A DNA stretch of 64,000 nt from Saprospirales bacterium GYS_P2D (lineage in GTDB: Bacteria; Bacteroidota; Bacteroidia; Chitinophagales; Saprospiraceae), in NCBI GenBank assembly GCA_009833045.1, contig WUUP01000001.1:799586-863585 (forward strand), written 5' to 3'. Positions 17,634 to 26,200 of the stretch are shown one piece after another. The notes below the pieces were generated by a model. That model did not search any database and had not been told where the DNA came from. It saw nothing but the letters and a program-made list of their open reading frames with translations. The translations under genes and the position numbers were made by a program. Numbering within the stretch: position 1 is the stretch's first letter; every line of letters begins with the position of its first letter.

Positions 17634-19358
17634 ATGATATATCGCTTTTTAATTTCAGCTATTTTATGCTTTACGGCATTTATCTCATTTGGACAAAGGG
17701 ATGCCCAGCCTATATTTTCTGAGGCAGTTTACCAAGGAATGGATGAAGTCTATGATAAATATCCATTGGAGTCGGATGAATTTTATAATCCGATTATTCA
17801 GGGCTGCTATCCAGATCCTTCGATCACCAAGAAGGGCGATGACTATTACTTGGTAGCTTCTTCATTTGTCATGTTCCCAGGAGTTCCTATTTTTCATAGT
17901 AAGGACTTAGTCAACTGGCAGCAAATAGGTCATGTATTAGAATCAAAAACACAGCTCCGAGTGGAGAATCTGGGTATCAGCCGTGGGGTATATGCTCCAA
18001 GTATTCGCTACAATCCCCACAATGATTACTTCTATATGATAACTACACAGGTGGATGGCACTTTGGGTAATATGGTCGTAAAAACTAAAGATCCACATAA
18101 AGGCTGGAGTGAGCCTCATATCCTCAATTTTAACGGAATAGATCCATCACTATTTTTTGATAAAAATGGTAAAGCCTATGTCGTACATAATGATGCGCCA
18201 GATCCTGGCAAAACGCTCTACAGAGGACATCGGGTGATAAAAATATGGGAATATGATCTGGAAAATGATCAAGTAATAGCTGGGACAGATGAGATCATCG
18301 TAGATGGCGGCGTAGATATCACCGAGGAGCCAATATGGATAGAAGCTCCCCACATATATCAGCGACATGGGAAGTACTATCTCATGTGTGCAGAAGGTGG
18401 TACTGGAGACTGGCATAGTGAGGTGATATTCGTGAGTGATCATCCTAAAGGACCCTATACCCCTGCGACTAATAATCCAATACTCTCGCAGCGCTACTTA
18501 CATCCCGATCGAGACAATAAAGTGGACTGGGCGGGTCATGCGGATCTCGTGGTGGGGCCAGATGATAAGTACTACGGTGTATTTTTAGCTGTACGTCCCA
18601 ATGAAGAAAATAGAGTCAATACAGGTCGAGAAATATTCATCCTTCCTGTCGATTGGTCAGGGGAGTTTCCGGTATTCGAAAATGGACTCGTCCCTTTTGA
18701 CCCCAAGCTTAAAATGCCTGAGGGAGTAATCAATCGAACACAAGATCCAAAGTATTTTCCGAATGGAAACTTTAGCTATGTGGAGGACTTTACTTCATCT
18801 GATCTGGATCACAGGTGGATAGGGCTACGAAGTCCAAGAGAGGATTTCATTCGTCAATCGGCGAAAGGACTTCATATCCAGCCATACCCCGCTAATATCA
18901 AAGAAACCGCACCAACTTCTACCCTTTATTATCGACAGCAGCATAGATCGTTCAGCTTTTCTACGACTATGTCTTATCATCCGACCAAATCAAATGAGCT
19001 CGCAGGTATCACCTGCCTACAAAATGAACACTCTAACTATCTACTCGGTATCACTCACCAAGAGGGTCAGGACTATATAGTACTACAGCGCACGGAGTCC
19101 CCCAACCCTGGGGAGAGTCCTAACTCAACCCTACTCGCCAGCGAAAAAATCAACATCAATGGTACTATCAAACTCAAAGTGGAAGCTAAAGGTGATAAAT
19201 ATCAATTCAGCTATGCAGTAAATGGAGATACCTATAAGCATATCGGAGATATAGTCTCTGGAGATATACTCTCCACCGATGTCGCTGGTGGATTTACTGG
19301 AGCGATGATAGGACTTCACGCTACCCTCGCTAATGATATAAAGGTCAATATGGAATAG
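17634..19358 (+). CDS. Secreted glycoside hydrolase family 43 protein (beta-xylosidase/arabinofuranosidase type)
   Basis: 574-residue secreted enzyme. Signal peptide LISAILCFTAFISFG. The five-bladed propeller carries the GH43 catalytic triad: base D61 (GCYPDPS), pKa modulator D170 (NGIDPSLFF) and acid E237 (IEAPHIYQ). After about residue 385 a beta-sandwich follows (SYVEDFTSSDLDHRWIGLR), like the C-terminal domain of GH43 xylosidases that shapes the active site. The GCYPDPS and PGVPIFHSKDLVNWQ wording fits beta-xylosidase/alpha-arabinofuranosidase subfamilies. With the preceding esterase it forms a minimal xylan side-chain pair; no SusC/SusD is adjacent. The exact sugar is not proven. Confidence 0.88.
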   Translation: MIYRFLISAILCFTAFISFGQRDAQPIFSEAVYQGMDEVYDKYPLESDEFYNPIIQGCYPDPSITKKGDDYYLVASSFVMFPGVPIFHSKDLVNWQQIGHVLESKTQLRVENLGISRGVYAPSIRYNPHNDYFYMITTQVDGTLGNMVVKTKDPHKGWSEPHILNFNGIDPSLFFDKNGKAYVVHNDAPDPGKTLYRGHRVIKIWEYDLENDQVIAGTDEIIVDGGVDITEEPIWIEAPHIYQRHGKYYLMCAEGGTGDWHSEVIFVSDHPKGPYTPATNNPILSQRYLHPDRDNKVDWAGHADLVVGPDDKYYGVFLAVRPNEENRVNTGREIFILPVDWSGEFPVFENGLVPFDPKLKMPEGVINRTQDPKYFPNGNFSYVEDFTSSDLDHRWIGLRSPREDFIRQSAKGLHIQPYPANIKETAPTSTLYYRQQHRSFSFSTTMSYHPTKSNELAGITCLQNEHSNYLLGITHQEGQDYIVLQRTESPNPGESPNSTLLASEKININGTIKLKVEAKGDKYQFSYAVNGDTYKHIGDIVSGDILSTDVAGGFTGAMIGLHATLANDIKVNME

Positions 19359-19606
19359 TTAGGAGGTTAAAAATTTGGATTCGGTAAAGATCAGTTCAAT
19401 GTCCACCACCTCCACAAAAGTAGAATTATGAAATATTTTGAAATTTTTAAAAACAATTCATGTGAAATTTTGTGTCTTGTAGGAAATGTCATTTTTTTCT
19501 TTCTCATATTGCTTTCTTAAATGAAGGGTTAATTGAAATTTTGTTTTCTCGGAACATTATTTTATGTAAATATATGATGTGACTCCTGCCAACAAGGCAT
19601 GATAAA

Positions 19607-19634
19607 GTAAGAGGGGCTTAAACGCCCCTCCTAC
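19607..19634. terminator. GC-rich hairpin downstream of GH43
   Basis: GTAAGAGGGGC pairs with GCCCCTCCTAC (one mismatch) around the loop TTAAAC. No T tract follows, so it may be a factor-dependent terminator or an mRNA end stabiliser rather than a classic intrinsic terminator. It lies about 250 nt beyond the GH43 stop. Confidence 0.45.
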
Positions 19635-19743
19635 TTATATGCCTGATCCGTCCGTCCGCCCTCTCTGGCACAATCCTTGCCCCTATACCCATTGACAGTA
19701 TGAATGAGCGCAGTACGAGCTTAGGAGAGTGAGATCCATTCAT

Positions 19744-19769
19744 CATTTATCACTTATCATTCCTAATTA
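19744..19769 (+). repeat. Upstream copy of a 26-bp AT-rich repeat
   Basis: 26-bp sequence starting CATTTAT and ending TAATTA. It matches 21529-21554 in the same orientation at 22 of 26 positions. It ends 3 nt before the TTG start of the YdjM-like gene. The two copies bracket the YdjM-like and four-helix-bundle genes. Confidence 0.6.
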
Positions 19770-19772
19770 GAG

Positions 19773-21104
19773 TTGACGGCTCCTAATCACATCATCGGAG
19801 GTTTCACCTTTACTGGAATATTTGCCTCTATCGCAGGAATCAACATTCTCCAGGACTATCGACTATTGCCGATCATCTTGATAGGTAGCTTACTCCCAGA
19901 TATCGACCACACCAAGAGCATAATCGGAAAGGCCTTTTATCCAATCGCTAAGGCTATCAATCGGAAATATGGACATCGGACGATCACACATTCTTTATTT
20001 GTGTGGATCGTGCTGACAGCTCTGATATCAGCTTTTCAGTCGGCCTACTTTCCTACGATCAAGGCCGCTCAGGTATTTGGATTGGCGTATGGATCTCATC
20101 TGATATTTGATATGATGACGATTCAGGGAGTACCGCTCTTTTACCCGTTCAAGAAAAATCCTTGCGTCTTACCCGGCAATCCGCAGATGCGCCTACGTAC
20201 GAGCAGTGTGCGTCAGGAGACAGCCGTGTTTTGCTTTTTCATGGTGTCAGCGATATTTCTGCAACCCTTATTCGCTAATGGCTTCTGGACATCTTACAAT
20301 AGCTTATTCGGGACGCTCAAGCATATCGTGAGTGAGTACAACAAGAGTAAGGATCTGATGATCGTAGACTTCTCAGTGCAGCATGGATCGGAGGAAATGG
20401 AGCATAAGGGCCTTTGTGTGGCTGTCAGTAGCTCAGAGATCACGATACTGACTAAGAAAAAGAAATTTGAGCACTATCCAGAGGATGGCCAGCTGATGGG
20501 GAGCATCTACCCTACTCATACGACGATGTACTACAGCTTTGAGCAGGGACAGTTTCATGATATTACAATCGACTCGATGCATAGGCTATTTCGGTCGGGG
20601 AAATTCACCAAGATGGATCTCCAGGCTAATCGTGACTTCATACATGTAGACCAGGGCATTGATCAGAAAGCGAAGAAACTATCGCTCGAATATCCCAACG
20701 AGCTCATCTTACGCCAGCTCACGCATGATACGCATGTAGCGTATACGCCCAATCCTGCGATCCAATCTAAGCGAGAAGAGATTCAACGACTGCAGCAGAC
20801 ATTTGACCAGGCTATGAGCGACTACCGAGCAGATCTCGCCGCCTATGAGTCGCTGAAAGCTCAGCTCGAGTCTGAGACAGACGAAATCAAAAAAGAGATC
20901 CTGATGATCAAATGGTCATCGGCCTCCTCTCCTACTCCACCAAAATCTATCGAGACACAGCTCAGTCGTCTCAGATCAGATATCCGCCAGTATCAGCAGC
21001 AAGATCAACAGCAGTATGCAAAAGCCAAAAAAGATGCAGAAGTAGCTCCGCTCCGATTTTCAGGACACTATGAGCGATTGCTCATTAATGGGCGCAATCT
21101 GTGA
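19773..21104 (+). CDS. YdjM-like membrane-bound metal-dependent hydrolase family protein
   Basis: 443 residues. The N-terminal 180 or so residues match the YdjM/DUF457 inner-membrane family: MTAPNHIIGG at the very start, LLPDIDHTKS, a GHRTITHSLFVWI helix and YGSHLIFDMMT, with several membrane segments and conserved His/Asp that may bind metal. The TTG at 19773 is taken as start because MTAPNH is the family's usual N-terminus. The C-terminal half is soluble, ending in a long coiled coil (about residues 330-425, rich in Gln/Glu/Lys) not usual for the short members. Function unknown; relatives are placed in lipid or phosphate-ester hydrolysis at the membrane. Confidence 0.8.
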   Translation: MTAPNHIIGGFTFTGIFASIAGINILQDYRLLPIILIGSLLPDIDHTKSIIGKAFYPIAKAINRKYGHRTITHSLFVWIVLTALISAFQSAYFPTIKAAQVFGLAYGSHLIFDMMTIQGVPLFYPFKKNPCVLPGNPQMRLRTSSVRQETAVFCFFMVSAIFLQPLFANGFWTSYNSLFGTLKHIVSEYNKSKDLMIVDFSVQHGSEEMEHKGLCVAVSSSEITILTKKKKFEHYPEDGQLMGSIYPTHTTMYYSFEQGQFHDITIDSMHRLFRSGKFTKMDLQANRDFIHVDQGIDQKAKKLSLEYPNELILRQLTHDTHVAYTPNPAIQSKREEIQRLQQTFDQAMSDYRADLAAYESLKAQLESETDEIKKEILMIKWSSASSPTPPKSIETQLSRLRSDIRQYQQQDQQQYAKAKKDAEVAPLRFSGHYERLLINGRNL

Positions 21105-21127
21105 TTGCTCAATGATAAATGTATGTG

Positions 21128-21144
21128 AATGATGAATGATAAAT
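21128..21144 (+). repeat. Left inverted repeat of the four-helix-bundle unit
   Basis: AATGATGAATGATAAAT; its reverse complement matches 21537-21553 at 16 of 17 positions. The start codons of the four-helix-bundle gene (ATGATGAATGATAAA) lie inside it, so the protein's first residues are encoded by the repeat. Confidence 0.65.
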
Positions 21145-21503
21145 CACGACCCAATCCCCTACTCGACAAGTCTTTTGACTTTGCTCTGAGCATCGTGCGA
21201 ATGGTCAGATCGCTACAGGCAGAATACAAAGAATACGTGCTGAGCAAGCAGGTAATGCGCAGTGGTACAGCGGTAGGCGCATTAGTCCGTGAAGCACAAA
21301 ATGCAGAGTCCAAGAAGGACTTCATACATAAGCTGTCAATAGCTCAAAAAGAATGTGACGAAACGCTCTATTGGCTCGAACTCATATACCAGTCGGACTT
21401 CATCAATAGTGACATCTATGACGATCTGTATCCCAGAGCACAAGAATTGCTTCGTATCATCCGTAGTGCTGTCATCACCTCCAAACGAAACCTAAGATCA
21501 TGA
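21129..21503 (+). CDS. Four-helix-bundle protein (S23/IVS-type)
   Basis: 124-residue, all-helical protein of the family first found in 23S rRNA intervening sequences. Typical signatures: SFDFALSIVRMVRSL in helix 1, YVLSKQVMRSGTAVGALVREA in helix 2 (shown as YVLSKQVMRSGTAVG plus ALVREA), KKDFIHKLSIAQKECDETLY in helix 3, then YPRAQELLRIIRSAV. Relatives are solitary, often repeat-flanked genes; related bundles serve as accessory proteins (Avd) of diversity-generating retroelements, but no reverse transcriptase or variable repeat is seen here. The stop overlaps the next start (ATGA at 21500-21503), so translation is coupled. Molecular role unknown. Confidence 0.88.
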   Translation: MMNDKSRPNPLLDKSFDFALSIVRMVRSLQAEYKEYVLSKQVMRSGTAVGALVREAQNAESKKDFIHKLSIAQKECDETLYWLELIYQSDFINSDIYDDLYPRAQELLRIIRSAVITSKRNLRS

Positions 21504-22126
21504 AATACATCATTATTCACTTAGGGCTCATTTATAATTTATCATTCATAATTGCTCAAGATCTTTACCTACCTCCTCTCCAAGAGCTCGAAAACTCACT
21601 GATCACTTTTATCGAGATAGAGCGAGATGCTAAGCTCCGATCTTTTGACCAGGTGAAGTCCTCTGACTGGCAGGATGCACTACCCTCTTTGGGATTGGCC
21701 TACACACCAGCTGGTGATCCTCGACCGAGTATCTCATGGTCACCACTCCAGATCCTGGACCGAAAGGAGCAGAAGAAACGGCGCAAGATGGATCGTGAGT
21801 CGATCTATCTGGGCTATGAGATCCTGATGACTGATCGGCTCTATCGACTGCGCCAGCTGTACCAAGACTATATGATCGATATGGATGCGCTCTCACTCAA
21901 GCAGTCCACCATAGACATAGATGAAAAACTCTATGCCATCCAAGTCAAAAAGTATGAAGAAAACCTCATCAAACCCAGCGAGTACCTACAGGCGAAAAAG
22001 CGTATCCTACTCATACGAGCTGATATAGAGACTATGCGTCAGGAGCTCATGAAGCGTAAGAATGAGGTGATGTATGAGGCGAAGTGGGATGGTACAAGAG
22101 CGAGGGAGCTGTCAGTGAATGAGTAA
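21500..22126 (+). CDS. Hypothetical exported helical protein
   Basis: 208 residues, not recognised as a named family. A signal peptide is present (LGLIYNLSFIIAQ) and is encoded by the right repeat of the preceding unit (21529-21554). The mature part is strongly helical with heptad-like stretches (about residues 95-190), faintly like half of a TolC-type outer-membrane factor (EENLIKPSEYLQAKKRIL), but this is only a resemblance. It overlaps the four-helix-bundle stop by 4 nt. It might have been fused to its present signal peptide by the insertion; no upstream coding frame for an older start was found. Confidence 0.6.
   Translation: MKYIIIHLGLIYNLSFIIAQDLYLPPLQELENSLITFIEIERDAKLRSFDQVKSSDWQDALPSLGLAYTPAGDPRPSISWSPLQILDRKEQKKRRKMDRESIYLGYEILMTDRLYRLRQLYQDYMIDMDALSLKQSTIDIDEKLYAIQVKKYEENLIKPSEYLQAKKRILLIRADIETMRQELMKRKNEVMYEAKWDGTRARELSVNE
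21529..21554 (+). repeat. Downstream copy of the 26-bp AT-rich repeat / right inverted repeat
   Basis: Matches 19744-19769 directly (22 of 26). Its inner part ATTTATCATTCATAATT (21537-21553) is the inverted partner of 21128-21144. It lies in the coding sequence of the next gene and spells part of its signal peptide. Confidence 0.62.
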
Positions 22127-22216
22127 ATCCACTTGTTTTTGCTTAATCCTTTTTGATACCGTCTTTTTACTACCTATCTTTCATGCGCATCAGACCTAAT
22201 AAAGGGGATGAAAAGT

Positions 22217-22241
22217 AGATCAAAAACAGGGGTTTTGATCT
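22217..22241. terminator. Hairpin at the left island junction
   Basis: AGATCAAAA pairs with TTTTGATCT across ACAGGGG (9-bp stem). It lies about 90 nt after the hypothetical helical protein and before the Fur-type gene. The U-rich arm would suit a terminator in either direction. Confidence 0.4.
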
Positions 22242-22282
22242 GATATATACAAGTTCTCTGCAAGCATAAAAAACCAACCCCC

Positions 22283-22316
22283 AAAAGCAAAGAGTGCTAA
22301 CGCACACATTGCTTTT
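22283..22316. repeat. Two-part hairpin, candidate left island end
   Basis: AAAAGCAA aga GTGC taac GCAC aca TTGCTTTT: two stems separated by symmetrical 3-nt bulges. Such imperfect dyads are typical of recombination sites or of folded transcripts. GCAAAGAGTGC here is echoed by GCAAAGAGCTGC at 31479-31490. Confidence 0.4.
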
Positions 22317-22358
22317 AACCAACCGCACAAAAAAATGGTACTTAAAGATTGAACAAAA

Positions 22359-22772
22359 ATGAATGAAAAATTAGAAAATAGGCTCAATCAAAGAGACATT
22401 AAGCCAACGGCAATGCGAATACTTGTTTTGCAATACCTTATGGAGCAGGACAAAGCTATTTCCCTTCAAACTATTGAAAATGCTTTTGATATAGCGGATA
22501 AATCTACGCTATACCGAACACTAAAAACATTTGAAAAAAACAAACTCGTTCACACAATAGATGATGGTACAAAACAACTCAAATATGCCCTTTGCTTAGA
22601 AAGTTGTGAGTGTGAAACTATAGACCAGCATTATCATTTTCATTGTATAAAATGTCAAAACACTTTTTGTCTTACCAATCAAAACATTCCTAAAATAGAG
22701 CTACCAAAAAATTTCAAAATGCAACAAGCTAATATGGTTATAAAGGGCTTATGCGAAAGGTGCAACAAGTAA
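22359..22772 (+). CDS. Fur-family metalloregulator (Fur/Zur-like)
   Basis: 137-residue regulator. The N-terminal winged helix (RDIKPTAMRILVLQYLMEQ, then DKSTLYRTLKTFEKNKLV) matches the Fur recognition helix STLYRTL. The C-terminal metal domain has HYHFHCIKCQ and CERC, a CxxC...CxxC structural zinc site. It heads the AT-rich metal island, about 450 nt upstream of the CzcA-like pump, so local control of the efflux genes by Zn, Cd or a similar metal is likely. The family is firm; the sensed metal is inference. Bacteroidota metal islands often carry this type. Confidence 0.9.
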   Translation: MNEKLENRLNQRDIKPTAMRILVLQYLMEQDKAISLQTIENAFDIADKSTLYRTLKTFEKNKLVHTIDDGTKQLKYALCLESCECETIDQHYHFHCIKCQNTFCLTNQNIPKIELPKNFKMQQANMVIKGLCERCNK

Positions 22773-22823
22773 GAAACTTTGCAAGTGGGTTGCAGAGAAC
22801 TTGTCTTATCTTTGAACCCAGAA

Positions 22824-23144
22824 ATGAGAATATTGGCATTCATATTATGTATTTATATCACAGCACTATCTGTAGTGCCGTGTACAGATGGTATGCCACA
22901 AACTTCACATTCTTCAAACACTGAGGTATCTGCCGCAGAGCACGACCACAATCATTCAGACCACCAAGATAGTTGCACACCATTTTGTGTTTGTTCTTGT
23001 TGTGGCACTATGATTACTATGCCTACTTTGCAACCTTTGGTGCAGGCAAAAGTGGTTATTTCTACGGACTACCTATTTCATTACACATTCGATTATTCCT
23101 TTGACTACAGCGAAGGAGTATGGCACCCGCCAAGCCATAGTTAA
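22824..23144 (+). CDS. Small exported Cys/His-rich protein (DUF6660-like)
   Basis: 106 residues from ATG 22824 (the frame opens earlier at a TTG, 22779, but MRILAFILCIYITALSVVPC is the natural N-terminal hydrophobic segment). The middle is His/Asp-rich (AAEHDHNHSDHQD) and precedes CTPFCVCSCCG, a tight Cys cluster; the C-terminus is aromatic. Such proteins commonly sit before CzcA-type pumps in Bacteroidota and are likely to bind metal ions in the envelope. It lies 51 nt after the Fur-type gene and 73 nt before the pump. Binding function is inference. Confidence 0.75.
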   Translation: MRILAFILCIYITALSVVPCTDGMPQTSHSSNTEVSAAEHDHNHSDHQDSCTPFCVCSCCGTMITMPTLQPLVQAKVVISTDYLFHYTFDYSFDYSEGVWHPPSHS

Positions 23145-23217
23145 GCCACTTTTCAAGGGACAACTATGCCCTTTTCAAACATAGTTTAGGTTTAACTTTT
23201 TACAAAATCAAATATTA

Positions 23218-26200
23218 ATGTTCGATAATATAATCGCTTATTCGGTTAAGAATAAGTTTGTTGTAGGGCTTTTCGTAGCAGCTCTTATAGTTTGGGGATT
23301 ATTTTCTCTCAAACAGCTACCCATAGATGCCGTACCTGATATAACCAATAATCAAGTACAGATAATCACCATATCGCCCACTCTTGCTACGCAAGAAGTG
23401 GAGCAATTTATTACGACACCTGTTGAGCTGGCAGTCCAGAGTTTGCAAAAAACAGAAGAGATACGTTCTATCTCTCGTTTTGGGCTGTCAGTCGTTACCG
23501 TAGTGTTTGAAGAAAACTACGATATATACTTGGCTCGTCAGTTGGTCAATGAAAAACTCAAAGAGGCTGAAGAAGATATTCCTGATGGATTAGGCACACC
23601 TGAAATGGCACCACTTTCAACAGGCTTAGGTGAGATTTATCAGTATGTAGTCCGACCAGAAGAAGGTTTTGAAGACAAGTATTCACCCACCGAGCTTAGA
23701 AGTATTCAAGACTGGATTGTTACTCGACAACTTTTAGGCATAGAAGGAGTGGCAGAAGTAAACTCTATGGGCGGTTACCTCAAACAGTATGAAGTGGCGG
23801 TAAACCCCAATCTTTTAAAATCAGTAGGGATAAGCATTTCAGATATTTTCACCGCCTTAGAAAAGAGTAATGAAAATACAGGGGGTGCTTATATCGAGAA
23901 AAACTCTAACGCTTACTATATACGGTCAGAGGGATTAGCTAAATCACTGGATGATATTGGTAATATAGTCGTTAGTGATGCAGGAAATATTCCCGTTTTA
24001 GTAAAAGATGTAGCAACCGTCCAATATGGAAAATCCCCTCGATATGGAGCATTGGTAAGAGATGGAGAAGAAGTAGTTGGTGGAAAAGTAATGATGTTCA
24101 AAGGTGCAAATTCTGCACAGGTAACGGAGTTGGTCAAAGAGCGAGTTATTCAAATTCAAAAATCACTTCCAGAAGGTGTAGTTATTGAACCCTATTTGGT
24201 AAGAGATAAATTAGTAAGTACTGCCATTGGTACAGTTAAAAAGAACCTCATTGAAGGTGGTCTTATCGTCATTTTTATTCTTGTCTTACTCTTAGGCAAT
24301 TGGAGAGCAGGACTGATTGTAGCTTCTGTCATTCCTTTGGCAATGTTGTTTGCCGTTTCTATGATGAATGTATTGGGCATTTCTGCCAACCTAATGAGTT
24401 TAGGGGCTATAGATTTTGGATTAATTGTAGATGGGGCTGTAATCATTGTGGAAGCCATTGTACACCGCCTACAAGTCAAAAAAGCAGGCAGTTTGCTTTC
24501 GCAAAACGAAATGGACAATGAGGTAATTACCTCTTCTCAAAAAATAAGAAGTTCAGCAGCATTTGGTGAGATTATCATTCTTATGGTATATATACCCATT
24601 TTAGCTTTGGTAGGGATAGAAGGAAAAATGTTTAAGCCTATGGCTCAAACAGTAATGCTTGCTATTGCAGGTGCATTGATACTTTCACTGACCTATGTGC
24701 CAATGATGGCAGCCTTAGTACTGAAGAAAAATGTAGTCAATAAGAAAACGATTGCAGATAAAATCATTGCCTTTTTTCAAAAAGGCTATTCACCTATTTT
24801 AGATGCAGCTCTACGTTTTAAGACCGTTTTTGTAAGTGCTACTGTAGTGGCTTTTTTAATCAGCCTGTTTGTGTTCGGCAGAATGGGTGGAGAGTTCATT
24901 CCAACCTTAGAAGAAGGTGACTTAGCAATGCAGCATATTCTGCCACCGGGAAGCTCACTTTCACAAAGTGTAGAAACAGCTAAGATGATACAAAACAAGC
25001 TACTGAAAGATTTTCCAGAAATAGAAGATGTAGTTGCAAATATTGGTTCGGCAGAAATACCAACAGATCCTATGCCTGTAGAAATAGCAGATTATGTATT
25101 GGTGATGAAGCCAAAATCTGAATGGACTTCCGCAAGCTCAAGACAAGATATGTTTGAGAAATTGGAAGAATCATTACATAACATTCCAGGAGTAGGTTTT
25201 GAGTTTTCGCAACCTATACAGCTTCGCTTTAATGAATTAATGACTGGTTCTAAGGCAGACATAGCTATTAAACTATTTGGTGAAGACTTAGATGTATTAT
25301 TTCAGAATGCGTCTAAAGCCGAAAGCGTAATCAAGCAAATAGATGGTGTAGGAACAGTGAACGTAGAACAAACCATTGGAATGCCACAAGTAATGGTAAA
25401 GTATGACTATCAGCGAATGGCACAATATGGCTTACATATTCAAGAAGTCAATCAAGTTATTCGTTCAGCATTCGCAGGAGAAAAAGCAGGAATTATTTAT
25501 GAAGGAGATAAGCGATTTGATTTAGTCATTCGATTAGCAGAGGAAAATAGAAAAGGTATAGAGGATGTTGAAAACCTTTACATAACCCTAAATAATGGAA
25601 ATCAAATACCATTGAACAATGTGGCAAACATTGACCTGATTAATGCACCAATGCAAGTATCTCGTGAGAATACCAATAGACGAATTGTCATAGGTGTAAA
25701 TGTAGGTGACACAGATGTAGAAACCTTAGTTGAAAAAATACAAACAGAGTTAGATGCTAAAGTCAGTTTGCCTGTTGGCTACTACTTTACGTATGGCGGT
25801 CAGTTTGAAAACCTAAAAGCCGCAAATGCAAGATTATCTATAGCAGTACCAATGGCTTTAGCCTTAATCTTCATATTGCTTTATTTCACCTTCGGTTCCG
25901 TATCGCAGGCAGCTTTGATTTTTACCGCTATTCCTTTATCGGCCATTGGTGGAATATGGGCCTTACAACTAAGAGGATTACCGTTCAGCATTTCAGCAGG
26001 TATTGGTTTCATTGCATTATTTGGAGTTGCCGTATTGAATGGAATAGTCCTTATAGGTTATTTCAATCAGCTTAAAAAAGAAGGGATGAAAGATATAAAA
26101 GAGAGAATAACAACTGGAACAAGAGTAAGACTAAGACCAGTAATAATGACCGCAGCAGTAGCTTCACTTGGGTTTTTACCTATGGCTATTTCTACTTCGG

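Larger units (their letters stand above)
19359..19772. other. AT-rich 414-bp intergenic region with a hairpin
   Basis: No confident gene. It contains a GC-rich hairpin (19607-19634, listed separately), an ORF of only 30 codons at 19428-19520 with a hydrophobic C-terminus (unsupported), and at its end a repeat (19744-19769) that recurs beyond the four-helix-bundle gene at 21529-21554. Confidence 0.5.
21104..21559 (+). mobile_element. Putative small repeat-bounded unit carrying a four-helix-bundle gene
   Basis: Bounded by 9-bp direct repeats ATTGCTCAA (21104-21112 and 21551-21559), with 17-bp inverted repeats inside (21128-21144 and 21537-21553, 16 of 17 matching). It contains just one gene, a four-helix-bundle protein of the S23/IVS type, and no transposase. 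The layout is that of an inserted unit with a target duplication, but GATTGCTCA also occurs once more at 21076-21084 inside the upstream gene, so the direct repeat could be partly fortuitous. Confidence 0.4.
22127..22358. other. Left junction of the metal-resistance island
   Basis: Gap without a gene where base composition shifts to AT-rich. It holds two hairpins: AGATCAAAA/TTTTGATCT (22217-22241) and AAAAGCAA..TTGCTTTT with an inner GTGC/GCAC (22283-22316). The second shares GCAAAGAGTGC plus AACGC with a motif near the island's right end. Confidence 0.5.

Noticed and set aside
19428-19520. 30-codon frame with hydrophobic C-terminus in the gap after GH43
   Set aside because: AT-rich random sequence readily gives such frames; no ribosome site or conservation evidence.
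21129-21503. Diversity-generating retroelement (Avd-like accessory protein)
   Set aside because: The bundle protein is in the same broad superfamily, but no reverse transcriptase, template repeat or variable C-type-lectin gene is nearby.
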